Both the position numbers and the translations under genes were made by a program. A stretch of 64,000 nucleotides of DNA from Polyodon spathula (taxonomy: Eukaryota; Chordata; Actinopteri; Acipenseriformes; Polyodontidae). Below the pieces are notes generated by a model. That model was not told the DNA's origin. It was given only the letters and a program-made list of their open reading frames with translations, and searched no databases. Positions 12,493-24,230 of this stretch are shown in pieces. Positions within the stretch are counted from its first letter, which is position 1. Each line of letters begins with the position of its first letter. Where the stretch lies: NCBI RefSeq assembly GCF_017654505.1, contig NC_054543.1, positions 23,164,339 to 23,228,338 on the forward strand. Reading direction: 5' to 3'.

Positions 12493-13722
12493 GATGAGTA
12501 AACCTCCAGTCTCAGCATGAGGTACAGATCATTTTAGGTGATGTTGATTAATACAATTTCCAGAGTGAAGCTGTTTTCTTTTGAGTTTTGTCATTGTTCA
12601 GTACCCGTCAACATAACTGCACTTTAATTTTAATCAAGACATACATTACAGGCTGGAGCAAACGCTTTGAAAATCTGCACAAGTAGTTCATGTGTATTAT
12701 ACATGTGCACAAAGTCGAAACCCAAATTCAAAATCATACCAAAGAACCTTTACTTCACTCTTCTTGGCAAATGCATGATTAAACAGAGAAAAAGTACCAT
12801 GCCCTGAAAGTCCTGTGAGAAACTCAACTTGTCGATTAAATACTTGATGGACAGCATCCTGATTGTCATTTCTACTCCAGTCTCTTTACCCTTTAATCAA
12901 AACAAACACTATTTCAAACAACATGTTCTGCACTGGTTACACATCACTTCATGTGCTGGTCAATTTCACTCCAATCGTCTCATTGCAATCAAATTTTTTT
13001 TTTTCTTATCTGTAGTATTGCACTAAAATCTTAATGTCCCAAATTAAAGTAAAAAATATAAATAAAGAAAGTAAGAAACTCAATTTTCCTAGCAATGACG
13101 GGGAAATGGTGAAGTGTCTCACGCAAAATATAAAGCCTGGTTTATAACTCTTTAAAAGGAGCTTGCATTGGCTGACTACACAGCTCAGATAAAATGCAAG
13201 TTCAGTTCGATGTGGTTCCCATAAGGGCTGTTCTATATTTAAAGTATCGTAAAAGCAATAGCTTTGTTGCAGTTGTATTATAATGAATCCCTTTACGAAA
13301 AGTCATTAGCTAATTTAAAACAGTCCCAGACTTCAAAAAGGAAAGGAATGTGAGCCACTTCCTGTTCAGTTTTGTTTTCATCTCAAGGCCCTAGATAACT
13401 GATACAAAACATAATTTCTATTGATTGAGATTAAGCATCTCAATTCAGATTGTGCTTTTTATATAGTTCTCCTATGTGTGTAGTTCTCAGGTTTTTTGTT
13501 GGTCTCGGTGCACTTTTTTCTACCTGACCTCCATTTTGAAATGGCTGATGACAACAATTGTAACATATCAAAGTGCAGTAAACCATGGATGTTTAAGTCA
13601 GGAATGTTTGTTGACCAGATGTATTCCTCCTTTTTCAAGGTAATCATTTAAAGCTTCAAAAACTCAATGACAAATTCTGCAATAAAATAATAAGAATCAG
13701 AGTCATCGTAACATGTTGTAAG
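12493..13722 (+). repeat. Duplicated segment, copy 2
   Basis: Matches copy 1 (5260-8185) but lacks the Tc1 insertion. Similarity may resume at about 17466-17580 (TATTAATTTAACAA and CATTAAGTGTCCCTAATTA), which parallels 8215-8300, although that last piece may be a separate dispersed repeat. Confidence 0.72.
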
Positions 13723-13934
13723 TCAGTGGTCCTCAAAGTGGTGCCCGCGGGCAAATTCGTGCCCGCGAAGCCAGGCCATCGTGTGCGGCAACTGTTTCAA
13801 ATTATGGGTCATCAACACATTTCTGGTGGGTCGCAGTGTGGGAAATAAATAAAGCTTTAAACACGTTTGCTAAACAAAAGCGTCAAAGCAGTCTATTGAC
13901 AGTGCTGCTCGCTTATGCTATGCTTGTACGTACT
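13723..13934. other. Possible hAT-type remnant
   Basis: Starts CAGTGGTCCTCAAAGTGGTG, like the end of many hAT elements. No second end found. Confidence 0.3.
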
Positions 13935-14446
13935 TGTCGCAAAGACGACAGGAGTGGGGGACATCAGACCAGAAACAGGAACCAGGAAATAAACAAAGAG
14001 AGGTGGAGTTTGGTGGAGCTGAGTGAATGGTCTCGCTCAGCATTTAACAGTGCACAGACAGACAGAAAAGAGATTAAACAAAAAACGGACTATACAGACA
14101 AAACAAACACGGTGAGCTGATGTTTATAATTATTACTATTATTATTCTTCTTATTATTATTATTACTTCCATCTCCAATCCCGTTCTCCACTCACCGAAC
14201 ACACAACCCCGAGTAAGTGAAAGCATGCAGCTTTTATGCAGCTGTACCGAGACTCAATTACTAATCAATCATTCAATTGGAGTTGCGGTATAAATGCACA
14301 TGAATTAAAAAAGCAATTCCCCGTGCTCACATATTATTACTTCTTACTTGCACGTGAAGTGCTGTGCAATCCTCGTGCCTAAATACAAATATACATTTTG
14401 AACACTCGTGTTACACAGACCCGTTTATATCCCGTGTACCAATGAC

Positions 14447-16103
14447 AAGTTTTTACAAAGGAAGATACGAACAGCATGCCCCACATGTCATCCAGTTCCT
14501 ATCCAGATTTAAATAACTTTAGCATAACCGAGGCAGAAGTGTTAAAGGGACTAGGAGCTCTTAAAATAAACAAATCCCCTGGACCAGATGAGATCCTCCC
14601 AATAGTACTCAAAGAAATGAAAGAAGTTATTTACAAACCGCTAACCAAGATCATGCAGCAGTCTCTTGACACAGGGGTGGTACCGACAGACTGGAAAATT
14701 GCAAACGTAATACCGATCCACAAAAAGGGAAACAAAACTGAACCAGGTAACTACAGACCAGTAAGCCTGACTTCTATTATATGCAAACTTATGGAAACTA
14801 TAATAAGATCCAAAATGGAAAATTACCTATATGGTAACAGGGTCCTGGGAGACAGTCAACATGGTTTTAGGAAAGGGAGATCGTGTCTAACTAACTTGCT
14901 TGATTTTTTTGAGGATACAACATCGATAATGGATAATTGCAAAGCATATGACATGGTTTATTTAGATTTCCAGAAAGCTTTTGACAAAGTCCAGCACAAA
15001 AGATTAATTCTCAAACTGAACACAGCTGGGATTCAAGGAAACGCATGTATATGGATTAGGGAGTGGTTAACATGTAGAAAACAGAAAGTACTGATTAGAG
15101 GAAAAACCTCAGAATGGAGTGTGGTAACCAGTGGTGTACCACAGGGATCAGTATTAGGTCCTCTGCTATTCCTAATCTACATTAATGATTTAGATTCTGG
15201 TATAGTAAGCAAACTTGTTAAATTTGCAGACGACACAAAAATAGGAGGAGTGGCAAACACTGTTGCAGCAGCAAAGGTCATTCAAAATGATCTAGACAAG
15301 ATTCAGAACTGGGCAGACACATGGCAAATGACATTTAATAGAGAAAAATGTAAGGTACTGCACGCAGGAAATAAAAATGTACATTATAAATATCATATGG
15401 GAGATACTGAAATTGGAGAAGGAATCTATGAAAAAGACCTAGGAGTTTTTGTTGACTCAGAAATGTCTTCATCTAGACAATGTGGGGAAGCTATAAAAAA
15501 GGCTAACAAGATGCTCGGATACATTGTGAAAAGTGTTGAATTTAAATCAAGGGAAGTAATGTTAAAACTGTACAATGCATTAGTAAGACCTCATCTTGAA
15601 TATTGTGTTCAGTTCTGGTCACCTCGCTATAAAAAAGATATTGCTGCTCTAGAAAGAGTGCAAAGAAGAGCGACCAGAATTGTTCCGGGCTTGAAAGGCA
15701 TGTCATATGCAGACAGGCTAAAAGAATTGAATCTGTTCAGTCTTGAACAAAGAAGACTACGTGGCGACCTAATTCAAGCATTCAAAATTCTAAAAGGTAT
15801 TGACAGTGTCGACCCAAGGGACTTTTTCGACCTGAAAAAAGAAACAAGGACCAGGGAGATTAGACAAATGGAGATTAGACAAAGGGGCATTCAGAACAGA
15901 AAATAGGAGGCACTTTTTTGCACAGAGAATTGTGAGGGTCTGGAATCAACTCCCCAGTAATGTTGTTGAAGCTGACACCCTGGGATCCTTCAAGAAGCTG
16001 CTTGATGAGATTCTGAGATCAATAAGCTACTAACAACCAAACGAGCAAGATGGGCCGAATGGCTTCCTCTCGTTTGTAAACTTTCTTATGTTCTTATGTT
16101 CTT
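14447..16103 (+). mobile_element. CR1-type LINE, 5'-truncated, with a long RT frame
   Basis: It is inserted in the family A LTR with ATGAC on both sides (14442-14446 and 16104-16108). The 3' end carries the GATGGGCCGAATGGC segment and tandem TTCTTATG units. Coding begins inside the reverse transcriptase. Confidence 0.88.
14476..15906 (+). pseudogene. CR1 reverse transcriptase, partial
   Basis: A 476-codon open frame from before the RT fingers (NKSPGPDEI, NYRPVSLTS) through FADDTKIGG at the catalytic site to the C-terminal region. The end is out of frame: REIRQMEIRQRG reflects a local duplication of GGAGATTAGACAAA, and the usual C-terminus (RRHFFAQRIVRVWNQLP) continues from 15905 in the next frame to TAA near 16033. 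The first part of ORF2 (endonuclease) and all of ORF1 are missing, so it is a dead fragment. Confidence 0.85.
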
Positions 16104-16459
16104 ATGACTATACATCAACATTAACACACAACATACAAGACAAAATACACACAGGGGCGGGCACTTTGCCACATATACCCCCCCCCCCCCCCTTGTGCAA
16201 AGCACACATGGCCTCAATGGCCACCTCCCCCCTTAAAATCCCAAAAGTCTCGGTCAAAGTCCTGGGCCAAGAACAGGGACTTTAAGGGGTTGATGGGCAT
16301 CAATGCTGCCAGTAGCCAGGCTGCTAACAGTGGGGCTAATCTCTTCTCCCGCTGTCCCGCTGGCCCGCTGGCAGTGGAATTGGCAGCTCCCAGACTGAGT
16401 CCTTCAGCCGGGGCACGTCCAGCAGCGGAAAAGCTGCTGGGGTTGGTGGTCTCCAGACT

Positions 16460-17251
16460 TCACCCAAGATCTCCTGCAGTGAAACTGGGAAACTTCATCC
16501 TTGGGCGAAGCGAGGCAGGCATCCTTGTGTGAAGCGAGACAGGCATCCGTGATGGTGGGGGAAGTGAAACCAGCAGACATTCATCCTCTGCTGGTGGGGG
16601 AAGTGATACCAGCAGGTATTCATCCTCTGCTGGTGGAGGTGGCGGAGACAGATGCAGCTCCAGCTGCTCTGCTCCTGCCGATGGAGGTAGCGGAGGCATG
16701 TAGTCTCCAGCCAGTGAAGGTGGCGGATGCAGAGGCAGCTCCTGCTGCTCTGCTCCTGCCGAAGGAGGTGGCAAAGGCGTGTAGTCTCCTGGCGATGGAG
16801 GTGGGAGCGTCGTGTAGTCTACTGGCAGCGGAGGTGGGAGTGGCGTGTAGTATACCCTTATTACAGGGGACTGGTGCGGCTCTCCCTCACTTGCAGGGGA
16901 CTGGTGTGGCTCTCCCTCACTTGCAGGGGACTGGTGCCGCTCTCCCTCAGTTGCAGGGAAAGGTGATGGAGGCAGAGGAAGCGCCTGCTCCTCTCCTCCA
17001 GGTGGTGACAGTAGGGGAAGTGATACAAGCAGGCACTCACCCTCTGCTGGTGGAAGTGAGAACAGCTCCCTCTCAGGCTTTTTATCCCCGCGGTCTTCCC
17101 ATCTGGGCGCTGGACTCTCGAGGTCCCCACGTCTGGGCTCTGGAGACCCTGCTACCTGGGCTGCTGTTCTATTTATAGCTGCCTCCAGGTAGCAGAGGAC
17201 CAGCTCCACCTCTTCCTCCAGGGAGTTTGGGGTGTGTTCTCTCTTGTACAC
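16460..17251 (-). pseudogene. Degenerate proline-rich coding region of family A copy 2
   Basis: A 263-codon minus-strand frame repeats PLPPPSAGAEQ, EDEYLLVSLPPP and EGEPHQSPAS units. The last is coded by a 30-bp array near 16860-16960. It corresponds to the 10.3-11.7 kb region of copy 1 but with different unit copy numbers. Confidence 0.5.
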
Positions 17252-17466
17252 CTCCCATCACTCCCTGTCCGTCAGCCACAGGACCTGGATGGCTATGGGC
17301 ATGGACTGGGCCTCCAGCCCAGCATTGTCCTGGATCCAGTCCCTCAACCTGATGGAGTCTTCTGACATTTTTGGTTTGTTTTGTTTTTTTTTGTTTTTTT
17401 TTTTTAAACAAGAAACTGCGGTTCCTGCTCTGGTCTGCGTCTAGGAGGCGCTGGTAATCCCACTGC

Positions 17467-18087
17467 TATGAATATTAATGAATATTAATTTAACAACAGT
17501 GTCTTCGGGAATGCTTTACATTAAGTGTCCCTAATTAGTGTGTTTTTGCATAGTAGTTACTATATCGTTCTTTTGAATATAATCATTATATAGATATATA
17601 GTGGACGGAACCTTGTATGATCGCTGGGTGTTTTCCATTGTTCTAGTATCTTGGAAAGGGCTTGCATTTCACCTCAGTGATTGGATAAGCACACTTTCTT
17701 GGTGCTGAAAGAATAACAACAGAATCAAGAGTACAGCACAGTATCATAGTAGATACCGTCAGTATGTAACATAGACCGAGCCAGCAGATACTAAACAACT
17801 ACCTGTGTAATGCAGGAACGCTTTACTTACAGCAGTATGTCAACCGTAGATCGATCAAGCAGCAGTTTGCACCTCCTTACCTTGCATTCACACAGATTTC
17901 AATATCAAAGACACTGCTTATACAGTAGTAGGCTCAGGTACTGATTACTGTATTGGTAAATTTTGTCTGCGTTTTGAATGTAAAGTTAATGTACGAAAGG
18001 TGCTCCTTTCTTGTTCCACTGCCTGTTCAGCCCAATTTATTTAACTTGAATTGCCCCCCCAGGTTTGTCAAGCAAGTTTTCTGTCTG

Positions 18088-18120
<33 letters not shown>

Positions 18121-18227
18121 TTATCTATCTATCTATCTACTCATATTTGTGTGACACCTTTCAAAATTATGGAGACAGAAGCAGAGAAATCATGAGCATC
18201 TGTTTGAATTCCGTAGAATCTGTGATG
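17467..18227. other. Intergenic, with a TCTA microsatellite
   Basis: A (TCTA)n tract of about 13 units lies at 18087-18139. No gene seen. Confidence 0.6.
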
Positions 18228-18347
18228 GTCCAAGAAGCTGCTTGATGAGATTTTGGGATCAATAAGCTACTAACAACCAAACGAGCAAGATGGGCCGAAT
18301 GGCCTCCTCTCGTTTGTAAACTTTCTTATGTTCTTATGTTCTTATGT
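18228..18347 (+). mobile_element. CR1 3' end fragment
   Basis: The last 120 bases of the same CR1 family, from AAGAAGCTGCTTGATGAGAT to the TTCTTATG units. Severely 5'-truncated. Confidence 0.85.
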
Positions 18348-19130
18348 TTAAATATTTAGATGAAGTGCCATGCTAATGCCTGTGATAAACATTAGATACA
18401 AATGTTTGCATGTGAGCAAATTTCATATGCTTAAGCATAAAATTATTTGAATTTCTCCAAATTTTAATGAAAATGGCTTTCCATTACATGCATTTAGCTA
18501 AGTGCCCTAATCTCAGCAACATTGGTAAAGGGCCGCAGTGCCCAAGGGCTCAATCCATAAAATATCCCTTTAGTTGCATTCTCCAAAGGCTCCCTTTCCT
18601 TTTCATGCCACTCACCTGGTAATTCCACACTCAGGTATAAGCACATAGTTGGTATCAGAAACATAATTTGACACTCACGATCTGCATTCAGTGCTATTCA
18701 CTGTGCCATACAGGTGTGGCAGGAGCAGGGTACGTGATGAGTAGGGGCAGCAGTATGAGTAAGGGATGCACGTGCAGACTGCAGCCACAGGCAATGTTCT
18801 TGGTCAGCACCATGCTTAGATCCCCTTCTTCTGGGCTTCTGAATAGAGTAGTATTTTCAGCATTGTGAGTTTGTTATACAGCCCACATTTCTGTAAATAT
18901 GTTTATGTATAGTGTAAGGAGCACAGGTCGGAGCTAGTCAGCATACCGGCTGACAGGATCGTTTCTGTAAAATAAAGAGTGGAGTTTGATACTACAGAGA
19001 TATTTTGTCCATCTCTTTCATGTTGACTCTTATCCAGTTAGCAAGTCACTACAATATATTTTTATTTAAGTTATATATTGAATAGCCTATACTGTGCTGT
19101 GGTCCATTGTTTCATTTCTCCATTTAGTAG
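18348..19130. other. Intergenic, no gene seen
   Basis: No feature that I can support. Confidence 0.5.
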
Positions 19131-19810
19131 CTGTGACAAAGAGCGAAAGACTCTGAATCAACAATCTCCCTCTCGACCTGTGAGAGCCCTGCACAGCAGG
19201 AATTATGTGCCCCATACTGAATGGTTTGGCAGTTCATTCTGGGAGCAGTCGGAAGCTGGCCATTCAGGAAAGGAATGGCGTCACGGTACCAGGAGTCATC
19301 ACCCTAGTACGGTGAGCAATGTTTCATTCATGAATTCGAAGAGACGTGCTTGAACTAGCTATCAGAGGGGGCGGGGCTATGGGTATTTTAGGGGGATTTG
19401 ATGTTGTGATCGATTCCTTTGTTGTGGTTAATGGGAGGAAACAAGGACTGTTTTGGGAAACAGAGTTAAGTGTGTGCTTTGTTTTGCAACCGTGTGTGTT
19501 TTGTTGTCGGCAGACTGATCAAGCATGGAGCTGGGAGCTGCAGCCTTGGGCCAGCAATTCACCCGGACTTCACCGCACCTGCATTGAACCAGCATCACTG
19601 TTCCAGCACCGCACCTGCACTAAGAGCATGCATTGTCCGGAGACATGTCTGTTTGTGCTGTGTCTGTGTTTTTTGTATTTATTATTTCAAGACTGTAACC
19701 CCTCATTTTGGCGCTGGCGATACCCATTGTTTGGTAGAGCCAGCTTTATTATTTTGATTGGTGAAAGCAGTTAAGGAGAATTAAATAAAACTAGAACCTT
19801 GAACTTTGTG
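19131..19810 (+). mobile_element. LTR remnants (family B fragment and an unassigned LTR-like unit)
   Basis: 19131-19320 resembles the start of the family B LTR (TGTGACAAAGAGCG, CTCCCTCTCGACCTGTGAG). 19360-19800 looks like an LTR tail with AATAAA near 19783. Boundaries are uncertain. Confidence 0.4.
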
Positions 19811-20149
19811 TTTGTCCTTGTTTGGAGAACCTGCACCACCCTTTCACTATGCACAGCAACCCACACGTTCACAGTAGCTTATTTCTATATTTGTGGGAGT
19901 GGGCATGCAACTTCAGGGGTGCTAATTGCTTCAGATGTGTGTTGTGCTTTAATTCTGCATTCCATGTGCAGGTTACATTTGAGTGTAGACTCATATGAGA
20001 AATATTGGTATGTACTGACACCTATGATAGCTGCTTGGCAGGGTATTGTTAACAGTCCATTGTCGTGTTGTATATCAATTCTGTGCATTTACGCATAGCT
20101 CTTGTGCATTCCTGCTATATTGGTATTGAAGGCGCAGGTGGTTTTGCGA

Positions 20150-21040
20150 GACTCTGTGACAGAAATATAATGAATATTGGTTGTAAATCTCCCTCCCAAC
20201 CTGTGAGGGCACTGAGCAGTGAAAGTAGAGTCCTTTGGACAGACTGGCCTGACAGTTCATTTCCAGGGTCGGGAAGTCGTTCAGTCTGGAAGAAGGTGAG
20301 ACTTTGTTGCAAGAACGTATTGTCCTGGAAGGGAAACGACATAGCATCTGCAGATTGTAGAGACAGCTGTACTCATTTACCAAGGGGTCATGCGTGACAG
20401 CAAAAAAGGGGCCGGAAATTGCAATCTACTCCTTTGCTTGGTTTGCACTTGAACTTGAAGTAACCACTATTAATAGAGATATTTATGAGTGTTTTGTTTG
20501 TTTGTGCTTGTTAGTAGTTGTGTTTTTTTTTTTTTGTGAATCACCAGACGGCTAACACGTTCCGGAGCTGTCGAGTTGAAGCACCTGTCCATGACAAGCG
20601 GGTTAGTGAGCTGCAGGCTCTGTCTGTGCATAGCTCCTTATGACAGAAATATAATGAGTTCTGGTTGGAAATCTCCCTCCCGACCAAGTGAGGGCCCAAA
20701 ATAGCGAAAGGAAATGGGCTGGCCTGACAGCCTTGATGAAGGCGAGACTCCATTGCAGGAATGAATGGACCTGGAGGGTAAACAAGGTAACAGCTGCAAG
20801 TAATAAAAGCAACTGCAATCGTTTGCCAAGGGGTCATGCGTGATAGCATAAAGGGGCCAGATAATCAGTAATCTTTTCCTTCACTTGGGTTGTGTGCATG
20901 TACCTGGAAGGACTGATTATTGTTTGGGACTGTAAACCCGTTTGTTTGGCTCTGTGCATTACACATTGTTGTGTATTGCCGGAGTGTTTTCTTTTTGGTC
21001 ACCAGACAATTGTTTGTGATTACTTCTGCACTGCAGCACC
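20150..21040 (+). mobile_element. Two tandem family B LTR copies
   Basis: Starts TGACAGAAATATAATGA at about 20157 and again at about 20641, each followed by TCCCTCCC(A/G)ACC and a GGGGTCATGCGTGA block. The second copy runs to about 21040 through TGTTGTGTATTGCCGG. The same tandem arrangement is seen in reverse at 31334-33557. Confidence 0.65.
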
Positions 21041-21580
21041 TGCACCTTTGGGATGATGGTAGCAGAGTGTCCCTGCGTGCAAACCCTGCTTTTCTCCCCA
21101 AGGTGGTTACAGCCATCCACATGAATCAGTCTGTGGAACTGGAGTCCTTTCATCCTCCACCGTTTGCTATGGAGGAGGTTAAGAAGTTGAACCTTCTCTG
21201 TCCGGTACGGGCATTGAGATGTTATGTGAATAGGATGAGAGAGCTGCGTCAATCTGACCAGCTCTTCATCTGCCATGGAACATGGACCCTGGGACAGCAC
21301 CTTTCGAAGCAACGACTGTCGCATTGGATTGAGGACACAGTCTCGACTGCATATGACGGTGCTGGCTTACCCTCACCTGGAGAGGTGTGGCTACGTCATG
21401 GGCCCTCTTTCGAGGTGCCTCCATGGTTGAGATTTGTGATGTGGCTAGCTGGGCTACCCTGCATACTTTTTCCAGGTTTTGTCGCCTGAATGTGATTGAC
21501 CCCTCATTGCCCTTTGTGGGCACTAGGGTCTTTGAGGTTGCACGCTCGCACAGCTGACCTTGGTCCTTAGCGTCGCTCAT
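21041..21580 (+). pseudogene. DIRS-type tyrosine recombinase remnant
   Basis: Sequence from SRVSLRANPAFLPKV through CPVRALRCYVNRMRELRQSD and LSKQRLSHWI is typical of fish DIRS recombinases. The frame then breaks near 21385: the block with the conserved H-x-x-R is deleted and the sequence resumes in another frame (SWALFRG to RFCRLNVIDP). The residue expected to be the nucleophilic tyrosine reads cysteine (TGT) near 21478. It cannot be active. Confidence 0.78.
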
Positions 21581-21619
21581 ATGCTGCCATTCTTTTCTCC
21601 CTCACTACAGCTCTGGTAC

Positions 21620-21975
21620 ATTTTTCCCATAACAATGTTTTAGTGGCCATCTTCGAATTGAAAGGGAACGTTAGTTTACCTACAGTAAAACTGGTTCCCT
21701 GAAAGAGAAGATGGCCACCAACCTCAACGTCGCATCGGTCGACATCAAGGTTTAGTCACAAAAAGAGAGCGAGTCTCCCCTGTGTGACAGTTAAGTACAC
21801 TCGGTAGGTGGGACCGAGGGGGTCACCGAGGGGAGAGGGCCTATCGGCAGCTTTGATAGAAAGAGCTCAGTGACACCTACCAATAGGCAGAAGTGTATCC
21901 CATAACGATGTTTTGGTGGCCATCTTCTCTTTCAGTGAACCAGGTTTACGGCAGGTAAACTAATGTTTCCATGCA
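21620..21975. repeat. DIRS-associated inverted and direct repeats
   Basis: Arms 21662-21720 and 21912-21970 are imperfect reverse complements (about 58 bp). CCCATAACAATGTTTTAGTGG at about 21625 recurs directly as CCCATAACGATGTTTTGGTGG at about 21899. They probably belong to the element's terminal or internal complementary regions. Confidence 0.65.
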
Positions 21976-22131
21976 ATCAGAAACATAAAGTTTATCCAAC
22001 AAAGTTTTTGTCCCAATTTACTGTTTAACTATTCTATGAACATACAGTACAGTTAAGATTGATTACCCCTGTTTTTCCTGAATCGTTACAGTTTTGAGGA
22101 AGGTGTCCCGGGAATTCAATGTGCCCTCCAT

Positions 22132-22505
22132 GGACACCTAATAAGAACATAAGAAAAGTTTCTGTAACACCTATCACCTTATAGTTACTTGTTAGTGCAG
22201 TAGCTTCAAGTTCTAACATTTTGTTTTTGAGGCTTCTAGCATTTAGATCAATACAATTAATGTCTATCTTACCTGACTTGTTACCCTTGTTTTGATGTAG
22301 TCTGCCTTCTGTTTTTTTTGTTGATTTCTCCCCCCTTCCTTTCTAGTTTAAATGCTTCTGAACCTCCTTGAGGATCCTTTCTCCAAGCAGATTGGCTCCC
22401 TTTTTATTTAAATGTAGTCTGTCCCATCTATATAGATAGTCTTTGTTGTAGAAGGTGGTCCAGTGTTCAAGGAAGGTGGTGCCTTCCTGTGTGCATCACT
22501 ATTTC
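22132..22505 (-). mobile_element. Internally deleted CR1 element
   Basis: On the minus strand the end of CR1 ORF1 (a DGLHL-like block in the worn esterase-type region, about 22420-22350) and the start of ORF2 (NARSLKNKMLELEA and NYKVIGVTETFL, about 22240-22160) are followed directly by TTTTCTTATGTTCTTAT, the 3' tail. RT and most of the endonuclease are missing. Confidence 0.65.
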
Positions 22506-23529
22506 AGCCATGCATTTAGATTATTTATTTCCAGCTGTCCGTATGGTCCTTTCCAATGAAAGTACCAGCACCAGTTAGATCAATCAGGATAAAATATTAC
22601 TGCAATAGATGCACAATGTTAATTGATTGTCAATACTATAGCAGAAATTTCATCAGTGTTTCTTATTGGATGAATATAGGATTTCTAAAGAGAGTTTAAA
22701 CTTCTAACAGCCCCCTTTCCTTTCAAAGGTCCTGTTTTTCTCTAGCACAAAGGTGGCAGCCCTACATACACTATATTTAATTACCATCCTACTTTTAGGA
22801 TTTTACTGATTTCACACACAAGAGTCCACGCCATCAAGATTCCATTTCTATTTCTGACTCCACAAGATGTGGTTTCTGAACACTTATTTTTGATGCTGCA
22901 TCCCATTGTTCACTTAATTACCTCATGGTAAGTAATTCTTAGCAACTGTTGACTGTGCTGTGTTACGATAATTAACAATGCTCAAACTACTGTATATTAA
23001 AAAATAAAGTATTGACTATCTATTAGTGAAAGTCCCAGCAGTATTAAAGCATGATATCTGGTACTACTTTATGTTAAAGAAATATCTGTTTGCAAACTAA
23101 GTTTTTAGACTGTCTTGCACACCTGGAGGTAGAAATTGCACCCACACCTTCACTGGCTTCTTTCTTGTCAACCAATCAGCTGCTTCCCCTATTGACTGAC
23201 ATCTTTCAACCAGGAAGTGTAAGTGCAAACAAATAACCTGAGAAAGGCATAGAAACGAAGAGCTTCCTTTAATCTAAAGTAGTGCCATATATGTTTCAAA
23301 ATGAACACATGCTTGTGCTATAACACATGTTTCTTTAATACTGCACATTTGAGATCTGTTTAGATAATAGAGCAAAACGAGTAAGATTATTGAAATTATT
23401 TTGATAGTTACAATGACTTTAATGATGTTAAGAGTGATACAGGGTTTTCTTTCAAATGTCAACAGGCACCCAGGTTTGTTTATAATACTGGATTTAGAAT
23501 ATTTACAAAGCTCAGCACAGCCGTTGCTA
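22506..23529. other. Intergenic, no gene seen
   Basis: No repeat or frame that I can support. Confidence 0.5.
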
Positions 23530-23534
23530 GGGTA

Positions 23535-24051
23535 TTTGGTGGGGTGCCCCACGCCGGTGTGTATTTTATGTTGTATGAGGTGTGTTATTGTTGGTGTGTA
23601 TGTACTGGTGCAGGGGTATAATTTGGGTTGTGTAGCACAGGGATTTGAAATATATATTTGTAGTTGGGCACAGGCACAATTAGTTCACATGGAGACTGTG
23701 CTGGGATTCATGTGAATGATTGATTAGCAATCGAGTCCCGGTACAGCTGCATAAAAGCAGTCACAGGTCACTCACTCAGGGTTAGGTGTTCAGGGTGAAA
23801 GAATGGGACAGAGAAGACAGTACTTATAAGCAATAACAATTGGTACTTGTGTTGAAACAGTTCATCACAATCATTTTTGTGGGTTAGTGTTTGTTTGCCA
23901 GTTTATTTTGGCCAGCATGCCGTTTTGTTTGTGCTTTATGAAACAGTTTTTTGGTGTTTGCTTATTAAATCTGCGCCCCATCACAATTTACTCAGCAATC
24001 TGTGTCTATATACGTGGTGGTCTGACGTCACCCCTAAGCCATCTTGCCACA
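23535..24051 (+). mobile_element. Solo LTR, family A (diverged)
   Basis: 517 bp from TTTGGTGGGGTGCCCC to CCATCTTGCCACA, with GGGTA at 23530-23534 and 24052-24056. The CGAGTCCCGGTACAGCTGCATAAAAG region matches the other family A LTRs. Confidence 0.78.
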
Positions 24052-24165
24052 GGGTACCAGCAATGTCAGCTCCAAGTTTGGTATTTCTTCACACGATACA
24101 GAACAGAAATTTCAAAACCCAAAACAAAACAATTTTGAAAAATTTGAAAGGTTGCTTTTCACAGG

Positions 24166-24230
24166 CCTAATATGCATAGTACACCTAACATGCATAGTGT
24201 ACCTAACATGCATAGTACACCTAACATATC
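24166..24230. repeat. 18-bp tandem repeat
   Basis: Three to four units of CCTAACATGCATAGTGTA type. The sequence after it up to the promoter (24231-26285) shows no gene or repeat I recognise and may hold regulatory DNA. Confidence 0.7.

Larger units (their letters stand above)
13935..17466 (-). mobile_element. Pol-less LTR retrotransposon, family A, copy 2 (5' LTR missing)
   Basis: On the minus strand an internal region (about 17460-16174) precedes a purine tract (C run on the + strand, 16179-16192) and a 3' LTR (16173-13935). The LTR is interrupted by a CR1 LINE. The region ends at the remnant of a tRNA-Leu-type primer site (GTAATCCCACT near 17454-17464), and no 5' LTR follows. As in copy 1 there is no pol. 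Confidence 0.7.

Noticed and set aside
19346..19774. 142-codon frame with cysteines
   Set aside because: Lies in LTR-like sequence with AATAAA, without recognisable domain or splice context.
20920..21489. Single-exon host gene of 189 codons
   Set aside because: The frame starts in LTR sequence and enters a DIRS recombinase that is frameshifted.
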